From: Proteiniphilum propionicum
GTDB lineage: Bacteria; Bacteroidota; Bacteroidia; Bacteroidales; Dysgonomonadaceae
Assembly: GCF_022267555.1 (NCBI RefSeq)
Contig: NZ_CP073586.1
Location: 3,700,501-3,764,500, forward strand
DNA length: 64,000 nucleotides
Direction of reading: 5' to 3'
Part shown: positions 28,004-36,589 of the stretch, piece after piece
Numbering within the stretch: the first letter of the stretch is position 1
Layout of the letters: every line of letters starts with the position of its first letter
Translations under genes and position numbers: made by a program
Notes under the pieces: model-generated
Told to the model about the DNA's origin: nothing
Databases searched by the model: none
The model's input: the letters and a program-made list of their open reading frames with translations, nothing else

Positions 28004-28465
28004 ATGAAACATAAAATAATCAACAACTTTTGGGTGGTGGGAGTGCTTGCCCTTGCAGGGTTTTGTCTATTTGCTTGTAATCACGAGTTGGATATTCAAC
28101 AAGCATACCCGTTCACGGTAGAGACAATGCCGGTGCAGAAGCACATCGCCAAGGGGCAGACGGCGGAGATACGCTGTACGCTCAAACGACAGGGACGGTT
28201 TGAAGAAGCATGCTATACCATCCGTTATTTCCAACCCGATGGCAAGGGGATATTGAAAATGGATAACGGTACGGTCTTCAAGCCCAATGACCGCTATCCG
28301 CTCACGAAAGAGGAGTTCAGGCTATACTACACATCTGCTTCCACCGATCGGCAGACGATAGACGTGTATGTGGAGGATAATTTCGAACAGACGGCAAAAC
28401 TCTCGTTTGAGTTCAACAGCCAAAAGGACGAGGAAAAGGAGAAGACGAATGAGAATAAGAAATAA
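28004..28465 (+). CDS. traQ: TraQ (DUF3872) lipoprotein
   Basis: 153 residues. A lipoprotein signal (VLALAGFCLFACN, Cys near residue 25) is followed by a beta-sandwich-like domain with HIAKGQTAEIRCTLKRQGRF and YPLTKEEFRLYYTS, diagnostic of DUF3872. The tail is acidic/lysine-rich (KDEEKEKTNENKK). It overlaps the lysozyme start by 17 bases. Confidence 0.9.
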   Translation: MKHKIINNFWVVGVLALAGFCLFACNHELDIQQAYPFTVETMPVQKHIAKGQTAEIRCTLKRQGRFEEACYTIRYFQPDGKGILKMDNGTVFKPNDRYPLTKEEFRLYYTSASTDRQTIDVYVEDNFEQTAKLSFEFNSQKDEEKEKTNENKK

Positions 28466-28886
28466 ACTTATCGTCTTGTGCCTTGTCTGCCTCTCCTGCT
28501 TGCGGCTTTCCGCTCAGGATGGTAGAAATGCTCTGCTCTTGCTTCCTCCGTTCGAGCGTGCCACCGTTTGCATCAAGCACTTCGAGGGTTTACACGGGTT
28601 CAAGGACGCACCCTATGTCGGATATGGTAATAAGTTGCAAAAGGGAGAACGTTTTACGGCGGCGATGCCGGAACGGCAGGCGGATTCGCTGCTTCGGGCA
28701 GACCCGATGAAGCGTCTGATGATGTTCAAGGATTACGGAAAGGATGCCCTGCTGCTTGCCGTCCTGTCCTACAATGTCGGAGCGGGCAGATTACTGGGAT
28801 ACAGTAAACATCCCAAAAGCCGATTGCTGCGGAAGATAGAGGCGGGAGACAGGAATTTCTACCGTGAATTTGTCTCTTTCTGCTGA
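28449..28886 (+). CDS. Phage-type lysozyme of the tra operon
   Basis: 145 residues from ATG 28449, chosen because it gives a signal peptide (LIVLCLVCLSCLRLSAQDG). The GH24-like core has the likely catalytic Glu in IKHFEGLHGFKDAPYVGYGN and the helix LAVLSYNVGAGRLL. It is probably a peptidoglycan hydrolase that opens the wall for the mating channel. It is the last gene of the transfer operon; the GC content drops sharply just afterwards. Confidence 0.88.
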   Translation: MRIRNKLIVLCLVCLSCLRLSAQDGRNALLLLPPFERATVCIKHFEGLHGFKDAPYVGYGNKLQKGERFTAAMPERQADSLLRADPMKRLMMFKDYGKDALLLAVLSYNVGAGRLLGYSKHPKSRLLRKIEAGDRNFYREFVSFC

Positions 28887-29044
28887 TACAAGGGACAAGT
28901 CCTGCGAGGGCTTGTCAAACGACGAAATGTGGAGTTTGCCCTATTTTATATACCCTGATTTTCAAATACACCTCTTGCGACATTTTTATGCTCCACAAGG
29001 GGCGTTTTCTTTCTGTTTTATTCGCCTTTCTCGTTATGAATGAG

Positions 29045-29052
29045 TAACTTTG
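29045..29052 (+). promoter_or_regulatory. Bacteroidetes-type -7 box for the cargo module
   Basis: TAACTTTG fits TAnnTTTG. A start site about 7 bases later would give a leader of roughly 25-30 nt before ATG 29086. This marks an independent promoter at the junction between the tra operon and the AT-rich cargo. Confidence 0.55.
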
Positions 29053-29085
29053 TCGTCTGAAAATAATAGAACATTAGTGCAATAT

Positions 29086-30501
29086 ATGAAACCATTGAAT
29101 TCTAATAAGGCAAATCTTTTACTCCTTTTTACAAGAGACCCGTTTGTTAAACTTGTAAACAAGGAGTTGGAATATTATTCTTCTAAAGATGACTCGCTGA
29201 TAGGTTTTGTTTCTTTAGATAAGGAGGATAAAACATTCCATGCCATGCTTCTCGACCGAGATTCAAGAAACAAGTATTGTCTCGTTTCTATGAATTTGGA
29301 TCTTAATTCAATAGAGGAAGGAAGAAAAGCTCTAAAAGACATGATGGGTACATATGTACGAAATGAAGACGCTCTGAAGAAAGAGCTTCCAGCAAATGAC
29401 TTTTTCTCTCCGATTGTAAAATCTGAGCAGCAACATCCATACTTTACCATGTTATTGGATAAGGATGGATTCTTTACTGCGGCAAAATCTGTCATTGAAG
29501 AGTTGTCTTTTCACTACGAGGATAGGGATGGCAATTTTGTAGATCAATTCCAATCAATAAATGGCTTTGATGCACGAATTTGGGAATTATATTTATGGTG
29601 CTATTTTAGGGAGGAGAACTTTCATTTCAACTATAATCATACAGCTCCAGACTTTTTGATAGAGAAGATGGGATATGAGATTGCAATAGAGGCAGTTCAT
29701 ATCAATCGCAAACAAGGATTAGACGAACCTGCAAATATTCCGACAGTTGAAGAAATTTTCAAGAAAATGGAGAATGAGATTCCATTAATGTATGGTTCTC
29801 CTCTATATTCAAAGTTAAATCACACATATAAAGAACAACCATATTGGGAGCTTCCACATGTAAAGGGCAAGCCATTGGTCTATGCCATTGCCGATTTTCA
29901 TGCAGATATGTCTATGACTTGGTCTTTTCCAGGAATTATAAGTATCTTATATGGTATTGATCAGAAAGCAATCCATAATAATGATGGTACAATATCATTG
30001 GAAAACGAAGCCGGTATAACATTTCAGAAAAAAGAAATTAGCATTAAACCACTTTTCCTTGATGACAAATTCAAACATGTGAGTGCTATATTGTTTTCTC
30101 CTTGTGGTACTTTGCCAAAATTCAACAGAATGGGAATACAAGCCGGCTATGGGAACAATAACAACAAGTTATATCAAATTAAGATGTGCTATAATTCAAG
30201 CCCAAATGCAATTTTACCAGATGTAATTGGTAAGGTCGTGAATGAGGAGTGCAGGGAGACATGGGCAGATGGCATTCAGATATTTCATAATCCATTTGCC
30301 GAGATACCATTAATTCCAGAATTTTTTCCACATGCTGGACATCATTTCTACAAAGATGGACTTCTTAGAAGTATAGTTCCCAACGAGCATACCATTTCAA
30401 CTATGACGTACAATATCAAAAATATTCCTATTGTTCCTCCTTCATTTAATATGCATTCTTCAGAAGAATACGATGAGATTATTAAAAAATGGAGAATGTG
30501 A
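29086..30501 (+). CDS. Uncharacterised protein, nuclease-like motif, defence-module partner
   Basis: 471 residues from ATG 29086; a TTG at 29050 is in frame but overlaps the -7 box. I do not recognise the family. The middle holds RIWELYLWCYFREENFHF (about 164-181) then APDFLIEKMGYEIAIEAVHI (about 187-206). Glu167, Pro188-Asp189 and Glu202 are laid out like the helix-E, PD and ExK elements of PD-(D/E)XK nucleases, though Val replaces the final Lys. No signal peptide or membrane helix is seen. It is markedly AT-rich compared with the tra genes. It lies 77 bases upstream of an OLD-family nuclease gene on the same strand and is probably part of the same module. Nuclease activity is my inference. 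Confidence 0.6.
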   Translation: MKPLNSNKANLLLLFTRDPFVKLVNKELEYYSSKDDSLIGFVSLDKEDKTFHAMLLDRDSRNKYCLVSMNLDLNSIEEGRKALKDMMGTYVRNEDALKKELPANDFFSPIVKSEQQHPYFTMLLDKDGFFTAAKSVIEELSFHYEDRDGNFVDQFQSINGFDARIWELYLWCYFREENFHFNYNHTAPDFLIEKMGYEIAIEAVHINRKQGLDEPANIPTVEEIFKKMENEIPLMYGSPLYSKLNHTYKEQPYWELPHVKGKPLVYAIADFHADMSMTWSFPGIISILYGIDQKAIHNNDGTISLENEAGITFQKKEISIKPLFLDDKFKHVSAILFSPCGTLPKFNRMGIQAGYGNNNNKLYQIKMCYNSSPNAILPDVIGKVVNEECRETWADGIQIFHNPFAEIPLIPEFFPHAGHHFYKDGLLRSIVPNEHTISTMTYNIKNIPIVPPSFNMHSSEEYDEIIKKWRM

Positions 30502-30578
30502 CAAACAAGTACGTATTTAATGAAATCGCATGATATTACTTTCCTATAAATCCAAATCCTATTGTAAACAACAAAGAA

Positions 30579-32147
30579 ATGATGACTATAGCAAAAATTA
30601 AGCTACACAACTTCAAGAGATTCAAAGATCTGTTTTTTGATGTTAATCCCGATATTAATATTTTTATTGGAGATAATGAATCCGGAAAGAGTACAATTCT
30701 ACAAGCGATAGATATTGTTGCTCGAGGAAGTAGAACACGCATTGAGAATATTGGTCTCGACAAACTTTTTAATATTGAGGCTATCCGTGAATATATGAAC
30801 GGGGATCGAGATTTGAACAAGATGCCAGAGATGTATGTGGAACTCTACTTTCCTGATCAACCAGATCCCTCATTAGAAGGGATGAACAATAGTAAAAGAA
30901 ACCTATGTTCAGGTATAAGATTGTGTTGTATCCCCAATGATGAATATAGTCAGCAGATTGCACAATTGCTGCAAAATCCTAATGCTTCTTTTCCTTTGGA
31001 ATTTTATAAAATTGTATTTGAAACTTTTGCAGGTGAATCATTCAATGCTTATACTAAAAGGCTAAGTTGTATTTTTGTTGACAACTCTACAATAGGTAGT
31101 CCTCGTGCCATGCGCGACTATGTAAGTGATATTTATCATGTACAGCTAACTGATGAGCAACGTATAAATGCAAGATATGCTTACAAGAATAATAAAGTTC
31201 AATTTCAAAATCAAATATTGGCTCAATATAATGCTTTGATACCACCTTATAGTTTTGCAATAAGAGAATCTGCTGACGATAATATTGAAACAGATATTAC
31301 ACTTTTAGAGAATGATATTCCATTAGAGAATAAGGGAACAGGCACTCAGTGCTTTATAAAAACAGAACTTTCTATAAACAGGGCCGTCAGCAGTATTGAT
31401 GCTGTATTGATTGAAGAACCAGAAAATCATTTGAGCTATACAAAGATGCTGGAACTTATTGAACTTATAAGAGGTTCTCAAAATCGACAGCTCTTTATCT
31501 CTACTCATTGCGACCTTATTGCTACAAGATTAAACCTAAAAAAATGCCTGCTTTTTAATAGTTTATCTACCAATGTTGTTAGTTTGGGGAATTTACCTGA
31601 TGATACCGCCGATTTTTTCATAAAGGCTCCAGATAATAATATGCTACAATTTGTATTATCCCCAAAATCCATTTTGGTAGAAGGAGATGCGGAGTTTATT
31701 TTAATGGAGGCTTTGTATAAAAGAACAATTGCTAAAGAGCTATCTTCAAGCGGGATAGGAGTTATCGCTGTTGGTGGAAAATGCTTCAAAAGATATTTGG
31801 ACATAGCAAAATTATTGAATAATAAAGTAGCGGTAATAACCGACAATGATCATGATTATGCTGTTAATGTAACAAATAATTACTCGGATTATATCCAAAA
31901 TCAGTTTGCAAATATCAAGATTTATTCGGATGCAAATAATGAAAGGAACACTTTCGAAGTGTGTATTTATCAGGATAATCAAGCTATATGTGATAGTGAA
32001 TTTCAAACTCCTGGACGTAGGTTAGCCACGGTAGATTTTATGCTAAAGAATAAGGCTGAAGCTGCATATTTGTTGCAGAAGAATAAAGCTGATACAATTG
32101 TTGTTCCTCAATATATACAAGATGCAATAACATGGATAGACGCTTAA
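30579..32147 (+). CDS. OLD-family ATP-dependent nuclease (AAA ATPase + TOPRIM), GajA-like
   Basis: 522 residues. An SMC/ABC-like ATPase has Walker A GDNESGKST (31-39), an ABC-like segment ENKGTGTQCF (about 250), Walker B AVLIEEPENHLS (275-286) and the H-loop STHCD (His310). The C-terminal TOPRIM domain has VEGDAE (Glu369), VIAVGGK (395-401) and VITDND (Asp422, Asp424), which bind catalytic metal in OLD nucleases. Starts at 30579 and 30582 are both possible. It overlaps the following helicase gene by 16 bases. An OLD nuclease plus UvrD helicase is the composition of Gabija; the sequence alone cannot tell whether it is Gabija proper or a relative. Confidence 0.88.
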   Translation: MMTIAKIKLHNFKRFKDLFFDVNPDINIFIGDNESGKSTILQAIDIVARGSRTRIENIGLDKLFNIEAIREYMNGDRDLNKMPEMYVELYFPDQPDPSLEGMNNSKRNLCSGIRLCCIPNDEYSQQIAQLLQNPNASFPLEFYKIVFETFAGESFNAYTKRLSCIFVDNSTIGSPRAMRDYVSDIYHVQLTDEQRINARYAYKNNKVQFQNQILAQYNALIPPYSFAIRESADDNIETDITLLENDIPLENKGTGTQCFIKTELSINRAVSSIDAVLIEEPENHLSYTKMLELIELIRGSQNRQLFISTHCDLIATRLNLKKCLLFNSLSTNVVSLGNLPDDTADFFIKAPDNNMLQFVLSPKSILVEGDAEFILMEALYKRTIAKELSSSGIGVIAVGGKCFKRYLDIAKLLNNKVAVITDNDHDYAVNVTNNYSDYIQNQFANIKIYSDANNERNTFEVCIYQDNQAICDSEFQTPGRRLATVDFMLKNKAEAAYLLQKNKADTIVVPQYIQDAITWIDA

Positions 32148-33160
32148 TACTTGCAGTCGCAGGATCTGGAAAAACGACTTTCTTGATAAATACATTAAAC
32201 TTGGAACAGCGTTTCTTGATAGTTACCTACACGGATAATAATTTAGCAAATATCCGCCAACGCATAATCAGCACTTTTGGTTATGTGCCTCATAATATAA
32301 CGCTTATGTCATATTTTCAATTCTTAATACGTGTCTGTTATCGCCCTTTTCTCAAGGATAAAGTTCGGGCAAAAGGTATCACGTGGGATATGCCAAACCA
32401 GAAAACATTAAAATTAAAGAGAAACAATCCTTTATTTTACCTCACGAAAGGGCGGTATTTATATCATAATAGGATTGCCAAGTTGTGTTTAGAATGTTGT
32501 GCAAAATTGATTAAAGAGCGTATAGAGAAATTTTATGACTACTTTATGGTTGATGAAATTCAAGATCTTGGTGGGCATGACTTCAATTTGATACAAGCCA
32601 TCACTCCTACTACCATTGATTCTCTATTTGTAGGAGATTTCTACCAACATACTTTCGACACCAGTAACGATGGGAATGTTAATAACGGACTATATAATGA
32701 CTACAATAAATACAAGAAAAAATGGTCTGCGATTGGAGTTACTATTGACGAGACTACGCTTTCCAACAGTTATAGATGTTCGCCTACAATTTGTCAACTT
32801 GTCACGCAACAATTACACATCCAAATTTCTTCTCATCGGCAAGATAATACAAAAATCATTTTAATAGATAATCAAGATGATGCAGATACCTTGTTTGTCG
32901 ACAACGAAAAAATCAAATTGTTTTACAGAGAGGCTAATAAATACTCGTGCTATGCAGAGAATTGGGGAAAATCTAAAGGCCTTGACAAGTTCCAAGATGT
33001 TTGTATTGTATTGAACCAAACTACCTTGAAAGGATACAATGACAATACATTGCATCAATTAAATCCGTCAACCCGGAATAAACTTTACGTTGCTTACACA
33101 AGAGCAAAAAGGGATATATACTGTATTCCACATGTGTTTTTAGATAAATACAAACAATGA
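32132..33160 (+). CDS. Small UvrD/Rep-like superfamily 1 helicase, GajB-like
   Basis: 342 residues. SF1 motifs in order: I (AVAGSGKTT, residues 8-16), II (YFMVDEIQDL, about 136-145), III (LFVGDFYQHTF), IV (LSNSYRCSP), V (KSKGLDKFQDVCIVL) and VI (LYVAYTRAKRD near the C-terminus). It is shorter than GajB (about 500 residues) and lacks most of the usual 1B/2B insertions, so processive unwinding is doubtful and a nucleic-acid sensing or stimulatory role is plausible. ATG 32132 lies inside the OLD gene's last codons, implying translational coupling. No terminator with a clean T-tract follows; a 5-bp tandem repeat and hairpins come after. Confidence 0.88.
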   Translation: MDRRLILAVAGSGKTTFLINTLNLEQRFLIVTYTDNNLANIRQRIISTFGYVPHNITLMSYFQFLIRVCYRPFLKDKVRAKGITWDMPNQKTLKLKRNNPLFYLTKGRYLYHNRIAKLCLECCAKLIKERIEKFYDYFMVDEIQDLGGHDFNLIQAITPTTIDSLFVGDFYQHTFDTSNDGNVNNGLYNDYNKYKKKWSAIGVTIDETTLSNSYRCSPTICQLVTQQLHIQISSHRQDNTKIILIDNQDDADTLFVDNEKIKLFYREANKYSCYAENWGKSKGLDKFQDVCIVLNQTTLKGYNDNTLHQLNPSTRNKLYVAYTRAKRDIYCIPHVFLDKYKQ

Positions 33161-33375
33161 CTTTACTTTCCCTCTAAAACAAACATATCTACCTGTATTT
33201 GAGAGAATGATATTATATTATATTATATTATCTTATTGGCTTTTTGTTACTTTTGAGCCGTATCAACTCACTGTCAAAAGTAACGAGGTGTTTTTCGCTG
33301 GGGTTTCTTTGCTCCTTTCTTTGTCCGCCCGAAGCTCACGAAAGAAAGGAGCGGTCGGCAAATCTGCCGACCGCT
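33161..33375. other. Convergent spacer with tandem repeat and overlapping hairpins
   Basis: Four ATATT copies lie at about 33210-33229. GCTCCTTTCTTT (33311-33322) pairs perfectly with AAAGAAAGGAGC (33341-33352), and GCGGTCGGCA (33351-33360) pairs perfectly with TGCCGACCGC (33365-33374). The two stems share bases 33351-33352, so full forms of both compete. The second probably ends the minus-strand operon starting upstream at 37.3 kb. The spacer separates the defence-like module from that operon. Confidence 0.6.
33351..33374 (-). terminator. Hairpin after the minus-strand accessory operon
   Basis: A perfect 10-bp GC-rich stem with 4-base loop begins one base beyond the TAA of the gene ending at 33376. 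On the minus strand it is followed by TCCTTTCTTTC, a weak T-rich tract. It may serve both directions. Confidence 0.55.
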
Positions 33376-33621
33376 TTACTCCGTCTGTTCTTCTTGAACG
33401 GTTATCCGTCCCGTCCTTATATCGGGGTGAGTGGAGAAAGCCCAATTCACCTCCTCATCGGGAAGGGTGCTGTGAATGTTTCCACCCATCACCATTCCGC
33501 AATCCTGAATGACCTTTTGTCGTGCTTCTTCTCTGCTCTCGGCAACCACCTCAAAAACACCCTCGAAAATGTATCGTGTCCGTACTCTGTAAACTCTCTT
33601 CTTCATATTCTCAAAATTCAA
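33376..33621 (-). CDS. Small conserved ICE protein, unknown function
   Basis: 81 residues (or 76 from the internal Met). The body KKRVYRVRTRYIFEGVFEVV plus AESREEARQKVIQDCGMVMG reads like a small alpha/beta domain. I recognise it only as the kind of accessory protein carried near the end of CTnDOT-type elements. It is likely to be the last gene of the minus-strand operon, with a strong hairpin directly after its stop. Confidence 0.6.
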   Translation of the reverse strand: MNFENMKKRVYRVRTRYIFEGVFEVVAESREEARQKVIQDCGMVMGGNIHSTLPDEEVNWAFSTHPDIRTGRITVQEEQTE

Positions 33622-33716
33622 CCTTTAATAATCTGTATTCCTTTGGTTCTCCATTGGATAACCTGCGGTGGGTAAGCCAAAAATGGTGTGCGCCATAGCC
33701 GTATGCAAAGGACTTG

Positions 33717-33866
33717 TCAAGTTCCGTTTTCTTCGGCTATCCGCTTGACGGCAGACCTCAGTTCCTTCTCATTGGCAGATAAGGTAATGGCATTGATGAC
33801 CCTTATAAGGATATAGGGTATCTCGTCCGCCCAATTGCATACGATGCTTTCTATTTCTGCTTTCAT
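33717..33866 (-). CDS. Small 49-residue hypothetical protein
   Basis: ATG at 33866, stop at 33717-33719. It encodes 49 residues including VCNWADEIPYILIRVINAIT and ANEKELRSAVKRIAEEN, an amphipathic helical pattern with sensible codon use. It sits between the pcfJ remnant and the gene ending at 33376 on the same strand, with 26 bases to pcfJ. Function unknown. Confidence 0.5.
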   Translation of the reverse strand: MKAEIESIVCNWADEIPYILIRVINAITLSANEKELRSAVKRIAEENGT

Positions 33867-33892
33867 ATCTGTGATGTTTTGGTGATTGTTGC

Positions 33893-35156
33893 TTATGCTG
33901 TCGCTCTCATTCTCTGCCTTATCAGTTTGCGGTTGGCATTGACAAGGCTAACGATTTGGTCGTGATATTCCGTATTCTTATTGCACACGCCACGGGATTG
34001 AATGACTTGAAAAGTGTCCAGCGACACTTCCACCGTTTCAATCCGCTGTCCGTTAATCTGTGCCGAAAAAACAAGCGTATCGGGTTTCAGAAAATATTCG
34101 TTGGTAAAAACGCAATGCTTTAGTGTTTTTCCTTCTTCGTAAAACTCTTTCACACTTTGCAATACCCGAATGTTCAATTTACCGTCCGAAAACTCCAGAC
34201 CGAAAAACTTGGCTTTTAATTCTTCATAAATTTGCTCGTTTTTTAACAAGCATTCCCGTTCTCGTTCACGTTTCTGACGTTCCTGCCACGCTTGTTTTTT
34301 GTGCATCCATCGGTCGTGTTCCACTTTTAAATCAGCCGGACAAACAAATTTGGCGTTGAGTATGTCTTTTCCGAAAAAACGCAACAAGTCCATATAATCG
34401 CACCAAAGCGAAGCATCCGATACGGTGTACTTATTGCGAATGCAAATGCGGATACTTGCCCAAAAATCATCCAAATCTTGCGAACATTTTATGGAAAAGT
34501 GGCGAAACAAATCAATCTGCCCCGATTTTAACAAAGTTTCCATCCGGCTGTCAGACAGAATGTTTCTGAAAAAGTTTCGGGGCGAAAGTCCGTGAAAATT
34601 GCCACGAAAACCGTTGCGTCTCACTTCGGGGATAAAACGTTTGTACGGATAGGTGGCAACGGGCGATAGGTGGCAACGGGCGAAATGAGATGTGTCTGCC
34701 GTTCTTGACGGATTTCGAGGTCGGACGACCAATTCCAAATATCGCAATAAAACACGCTCATACTTCGCGAACGTGCCATTATTTCGGACTTTCCGCTCGG
34801 AGCTATCCAATGTTGAACAACTTCCCGGCATTGCGAACGTGCCGAACTGCCCACTCGACAATATTTTTCCAAAAAGAAATAGCGTAAAACTTGAAAACCA
34901 CCGTTAACGGTAATCATCCCAAAATACTCTTTTTGTGCAAAACTCTGCTTGCGGGTGTCAATAACTTGCAAATTCTCACCGCAATTAGGGCACGTGCATC
35001 CGCAAATGCTTTCGGCTAAAACGTGTCCGCTTTTCCACGAATGTCCGGTTGGTCAAAACAGTTTTGAAATGCCCAATCTTGTTGCTTTTGTGTAATCGGG
35101 GCAAGTCGCTTACTTTGTTCGGCGACTTTTTTCTGTAATAAAGTTCTCGGTTTCAT
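33893..35156 (-). pseudogene. pcfJ: PcfJ-like gene, broken by a 17-bp tandem duplication and a second lesion
   Basis: Reading from ATG 35156, the start matches PcfJ (KPRTLLQKKVAEQSKRLAPI, then QKQQDWAFQNCFD). The frame is lost near 35040, where sequence around the first zinc-finger-like segment appears deleted; it resumes as CTCPNCGENLQVIDTRKQSF. A second break at 34650-34683 is a perfect tandem copy of TAGGTGGCAACGGGCGA (17 bp). Removing one copy restores SPVATYPYKRFIPEVRRNGF in frame. The rest, from 34.65 kb to the stop at 33893, is intact and contains KEFYEEGKTLKHCVF, typical of PcfJ. It overlaps pcfK by 4 bases. Confidence 0.85.
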
Positions 35157-35566
35157 TCGTCGAAAAGGCTTTTTTGAACGCACGGTTCGGGTTGTACATT
35201 CGGACGTTTCCTTATTCGTGTCATACGTTCGTAAGCATCATTTTCGGCTCGCTTAATGGCGTTCTGACGTGCCTGTTCCTTTTCTTCGGCAGTCAATTCA
35301 ATAGTATGATTTACAATAATATTGCAGTCAATGGGATTGCCGATTTCAATATTGTCTTCATCATAAAAATGTACAGCCATCGAAAAAATTTCATCATCGG
35401 CAAAACCGTTGCATCCACTCTGCTTTACGCAATTGAGAATATAAGTGATGCAGTCGTCAAGGTTTTTTTCCGATTTATTGAACGAAACGGCAAACAGTTT
35501 GTCCGTTTCGGCTCTGTTTCTCAGATAGGCTTCTATCGTATTTTTGAAATGTTCGGTTGTTTTCAT
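35153..35566 (-). CDS. pcfK: PcfK-like protein
   Basis: 137 residues. KTTEHFKNTIEAYLRNRAET and DLDDCITYILN-like helices followed by DDEIFSMAVHFYDEDNIEIG and a basic tail ending in SLFDE are characteristic of PcfK-like proteins of Bacteroidetes elements. It is always upstream of pcfJ and here overlaps its start (ATGA). The name comes from the pCF10 plasmid; the function here is unknown. Confidence 0.85.
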   Translation of the reverse strand: MKTTEHFKNTIEAYLRNRAETDKLFAVSFNKSEKNLDDCITYILNCVKQSGCNGFADDEIFSMAVHFYDEDNIEIGNPIDCNIIVNHTIELTAEEKEQARQNAIKRAENDAYERMTRIRKRPNVQPEPCVQKSLFDE

Positions 35567-35631
35567 CTTTTATATGTATTACTTCCTTTCAACCTTTCCG
35601 TCAAATGACGGAAAGGTGTTGGGAATATTGA

Positions 35632-36093
35632 TTAAACTAATTGAATGATTTTAACGGTCTGTTGATGATAATTCAGTATGTCTTTAATTGAAAATTCCGA
35701 AGTCCAAAACTCCTCTCTGGAATACTTTCCGTGTGCGGAGTAAATTGCCGTTCCGTTTCGGTAAAACGACAAACGATAAGTGTCCAACCGGTTTTCCGGC
35801 ACAAGAAACGTATCGTGTTCGTTCTCGTCCAATTCCACAAACGTCCAATCATTTTCGCCTAAAAGGACGTTTATATCTTCGTCCGTACGGTAAAAATCGA
35901 CGGATGTGTCGTAAAAGTTGAGCGATGCAAATCCGATTTCGTTTTCGATAGACTGAACGGTTTTCAGCCGTTGTTTCATTTGTTCTCTCCACTTTTTCGT
36001 ACAATGGATAAGGGCAAAATGGCACTCATCCCAATCGCTGTTGGTATCGGCTTTTACCAAAATATAATCTGTGATGTTCGTTGCTGTTTTCAT
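35632..36093 (-). CDS. Conserved ICE hypothetical protein
   Basis: 153 residues. Aromatic- and acid-rich, with ECHFALIHCTKKWREQMKQR and SLNFYDTSVDFYRTDED; no membrane segment or known motif. It follows the gene at 36090-36329 with a 4-base overlap and precedes pcfK by 65 bases, so it belongs to the same minus-strand operon. Homologues are, to my knowledge, restricted to mobile elements. No function can be assigned. Confidence 0.65.
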   Translation of the reverse strand: MKTATNITDYILVKADTNSDWDECHFALIHCTKKWREQMKQRLKTVQSIENEIGFASLNFYDTSVDFYRTDEDINVLLGENDWTFVELDENEHDTFLVPENRLDTYRLSFYRNGTAIYSAHGKYSREEFWTSEFSIKDILNYHQQTVKIIQLV

Positions 36094-36329
36094 TTTTTGT
36101 TTGTTTTTAAGGGTTGCTCTTTCACTAAAATGGTTCTCGGATTTTTCGGGTCATAATTTACTTGGTAGCCGTTACTTTGAATAATACCTTCCAAAAGGTT
36201 ACGTGCTGCACAACTGTCCCAATCGTCTGATTTAGTCATATCCAAATTGGTTAGCTTTTCAAATTGGCGTACCATTGTAGCTATAATTTTTAAAGCTCTG
36301 TATTCTGTTTTGTCTGCTAAATTGCTCAT
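36090..36329 (-). CDS. Small ICE hypothetical protein
   Basis: 79 residues with KIIATMVRQFEKLTNLDMTK and ARNLLEGIIQSNGYQVNYDP. Soluble, no recognisable domain. The stop overlaps the next gene's start (ATGA), supporting both as real genes. 19 bases upstream lies the small membrane-protein gene. Confidence 0.6.
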   Translation of the reverse strand: MSNLADKTEYRALKIIATMVRQFEKLTNLDMTKSDDWDSCAARNLLEGIIQSNGYQVNYDPKNPRTILVKEQPLKTNKK

Positions 36330-36348
36330 AATACTGTATTGTTTACTG

Positions 36349-36585
36349 TTAAATAATCATTGTCAAAATCAACCCGATTACCCCGATTACGGCAATAATA
36401 ACTCCCCACTTCAGCATTTTGAAAACGATGTAAATCGTGGCTCGGATTATGAATTTCATCACAGCAAATGTCGCGAAAATCATTGCAAACGCTACCGTTT
36501 CTTGGGCGGCGATAACCGAAACGGCGAACACCGTTCCGATTATCAATGCTGTGGCTGTTATCAGCCGTAAGGGGATTGTTTTCAT
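36349..36585 (-). CDS. Small membrane protein
   Basis: 78 residues, nearly all hydrophobic: two or three transmembrane helices (TATALIIGTVFAVSVIAA; AFAMIFATFAVMKFIIRA; WGVIIAVIGVIGLILTMII). It is in the accessory operon 4 bases after its upstream neighbour. Function unknown. Confidence 0.6.
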   Translation of the reverse strand: MKTIPLRLITATALIIGTVFAVSVIAAQETVAFAMIFATFAVMKFIIRATIYIVFKMLKWGVIIAVIGVIGLILTMII

Positions 36586-36589
36586 TGAG

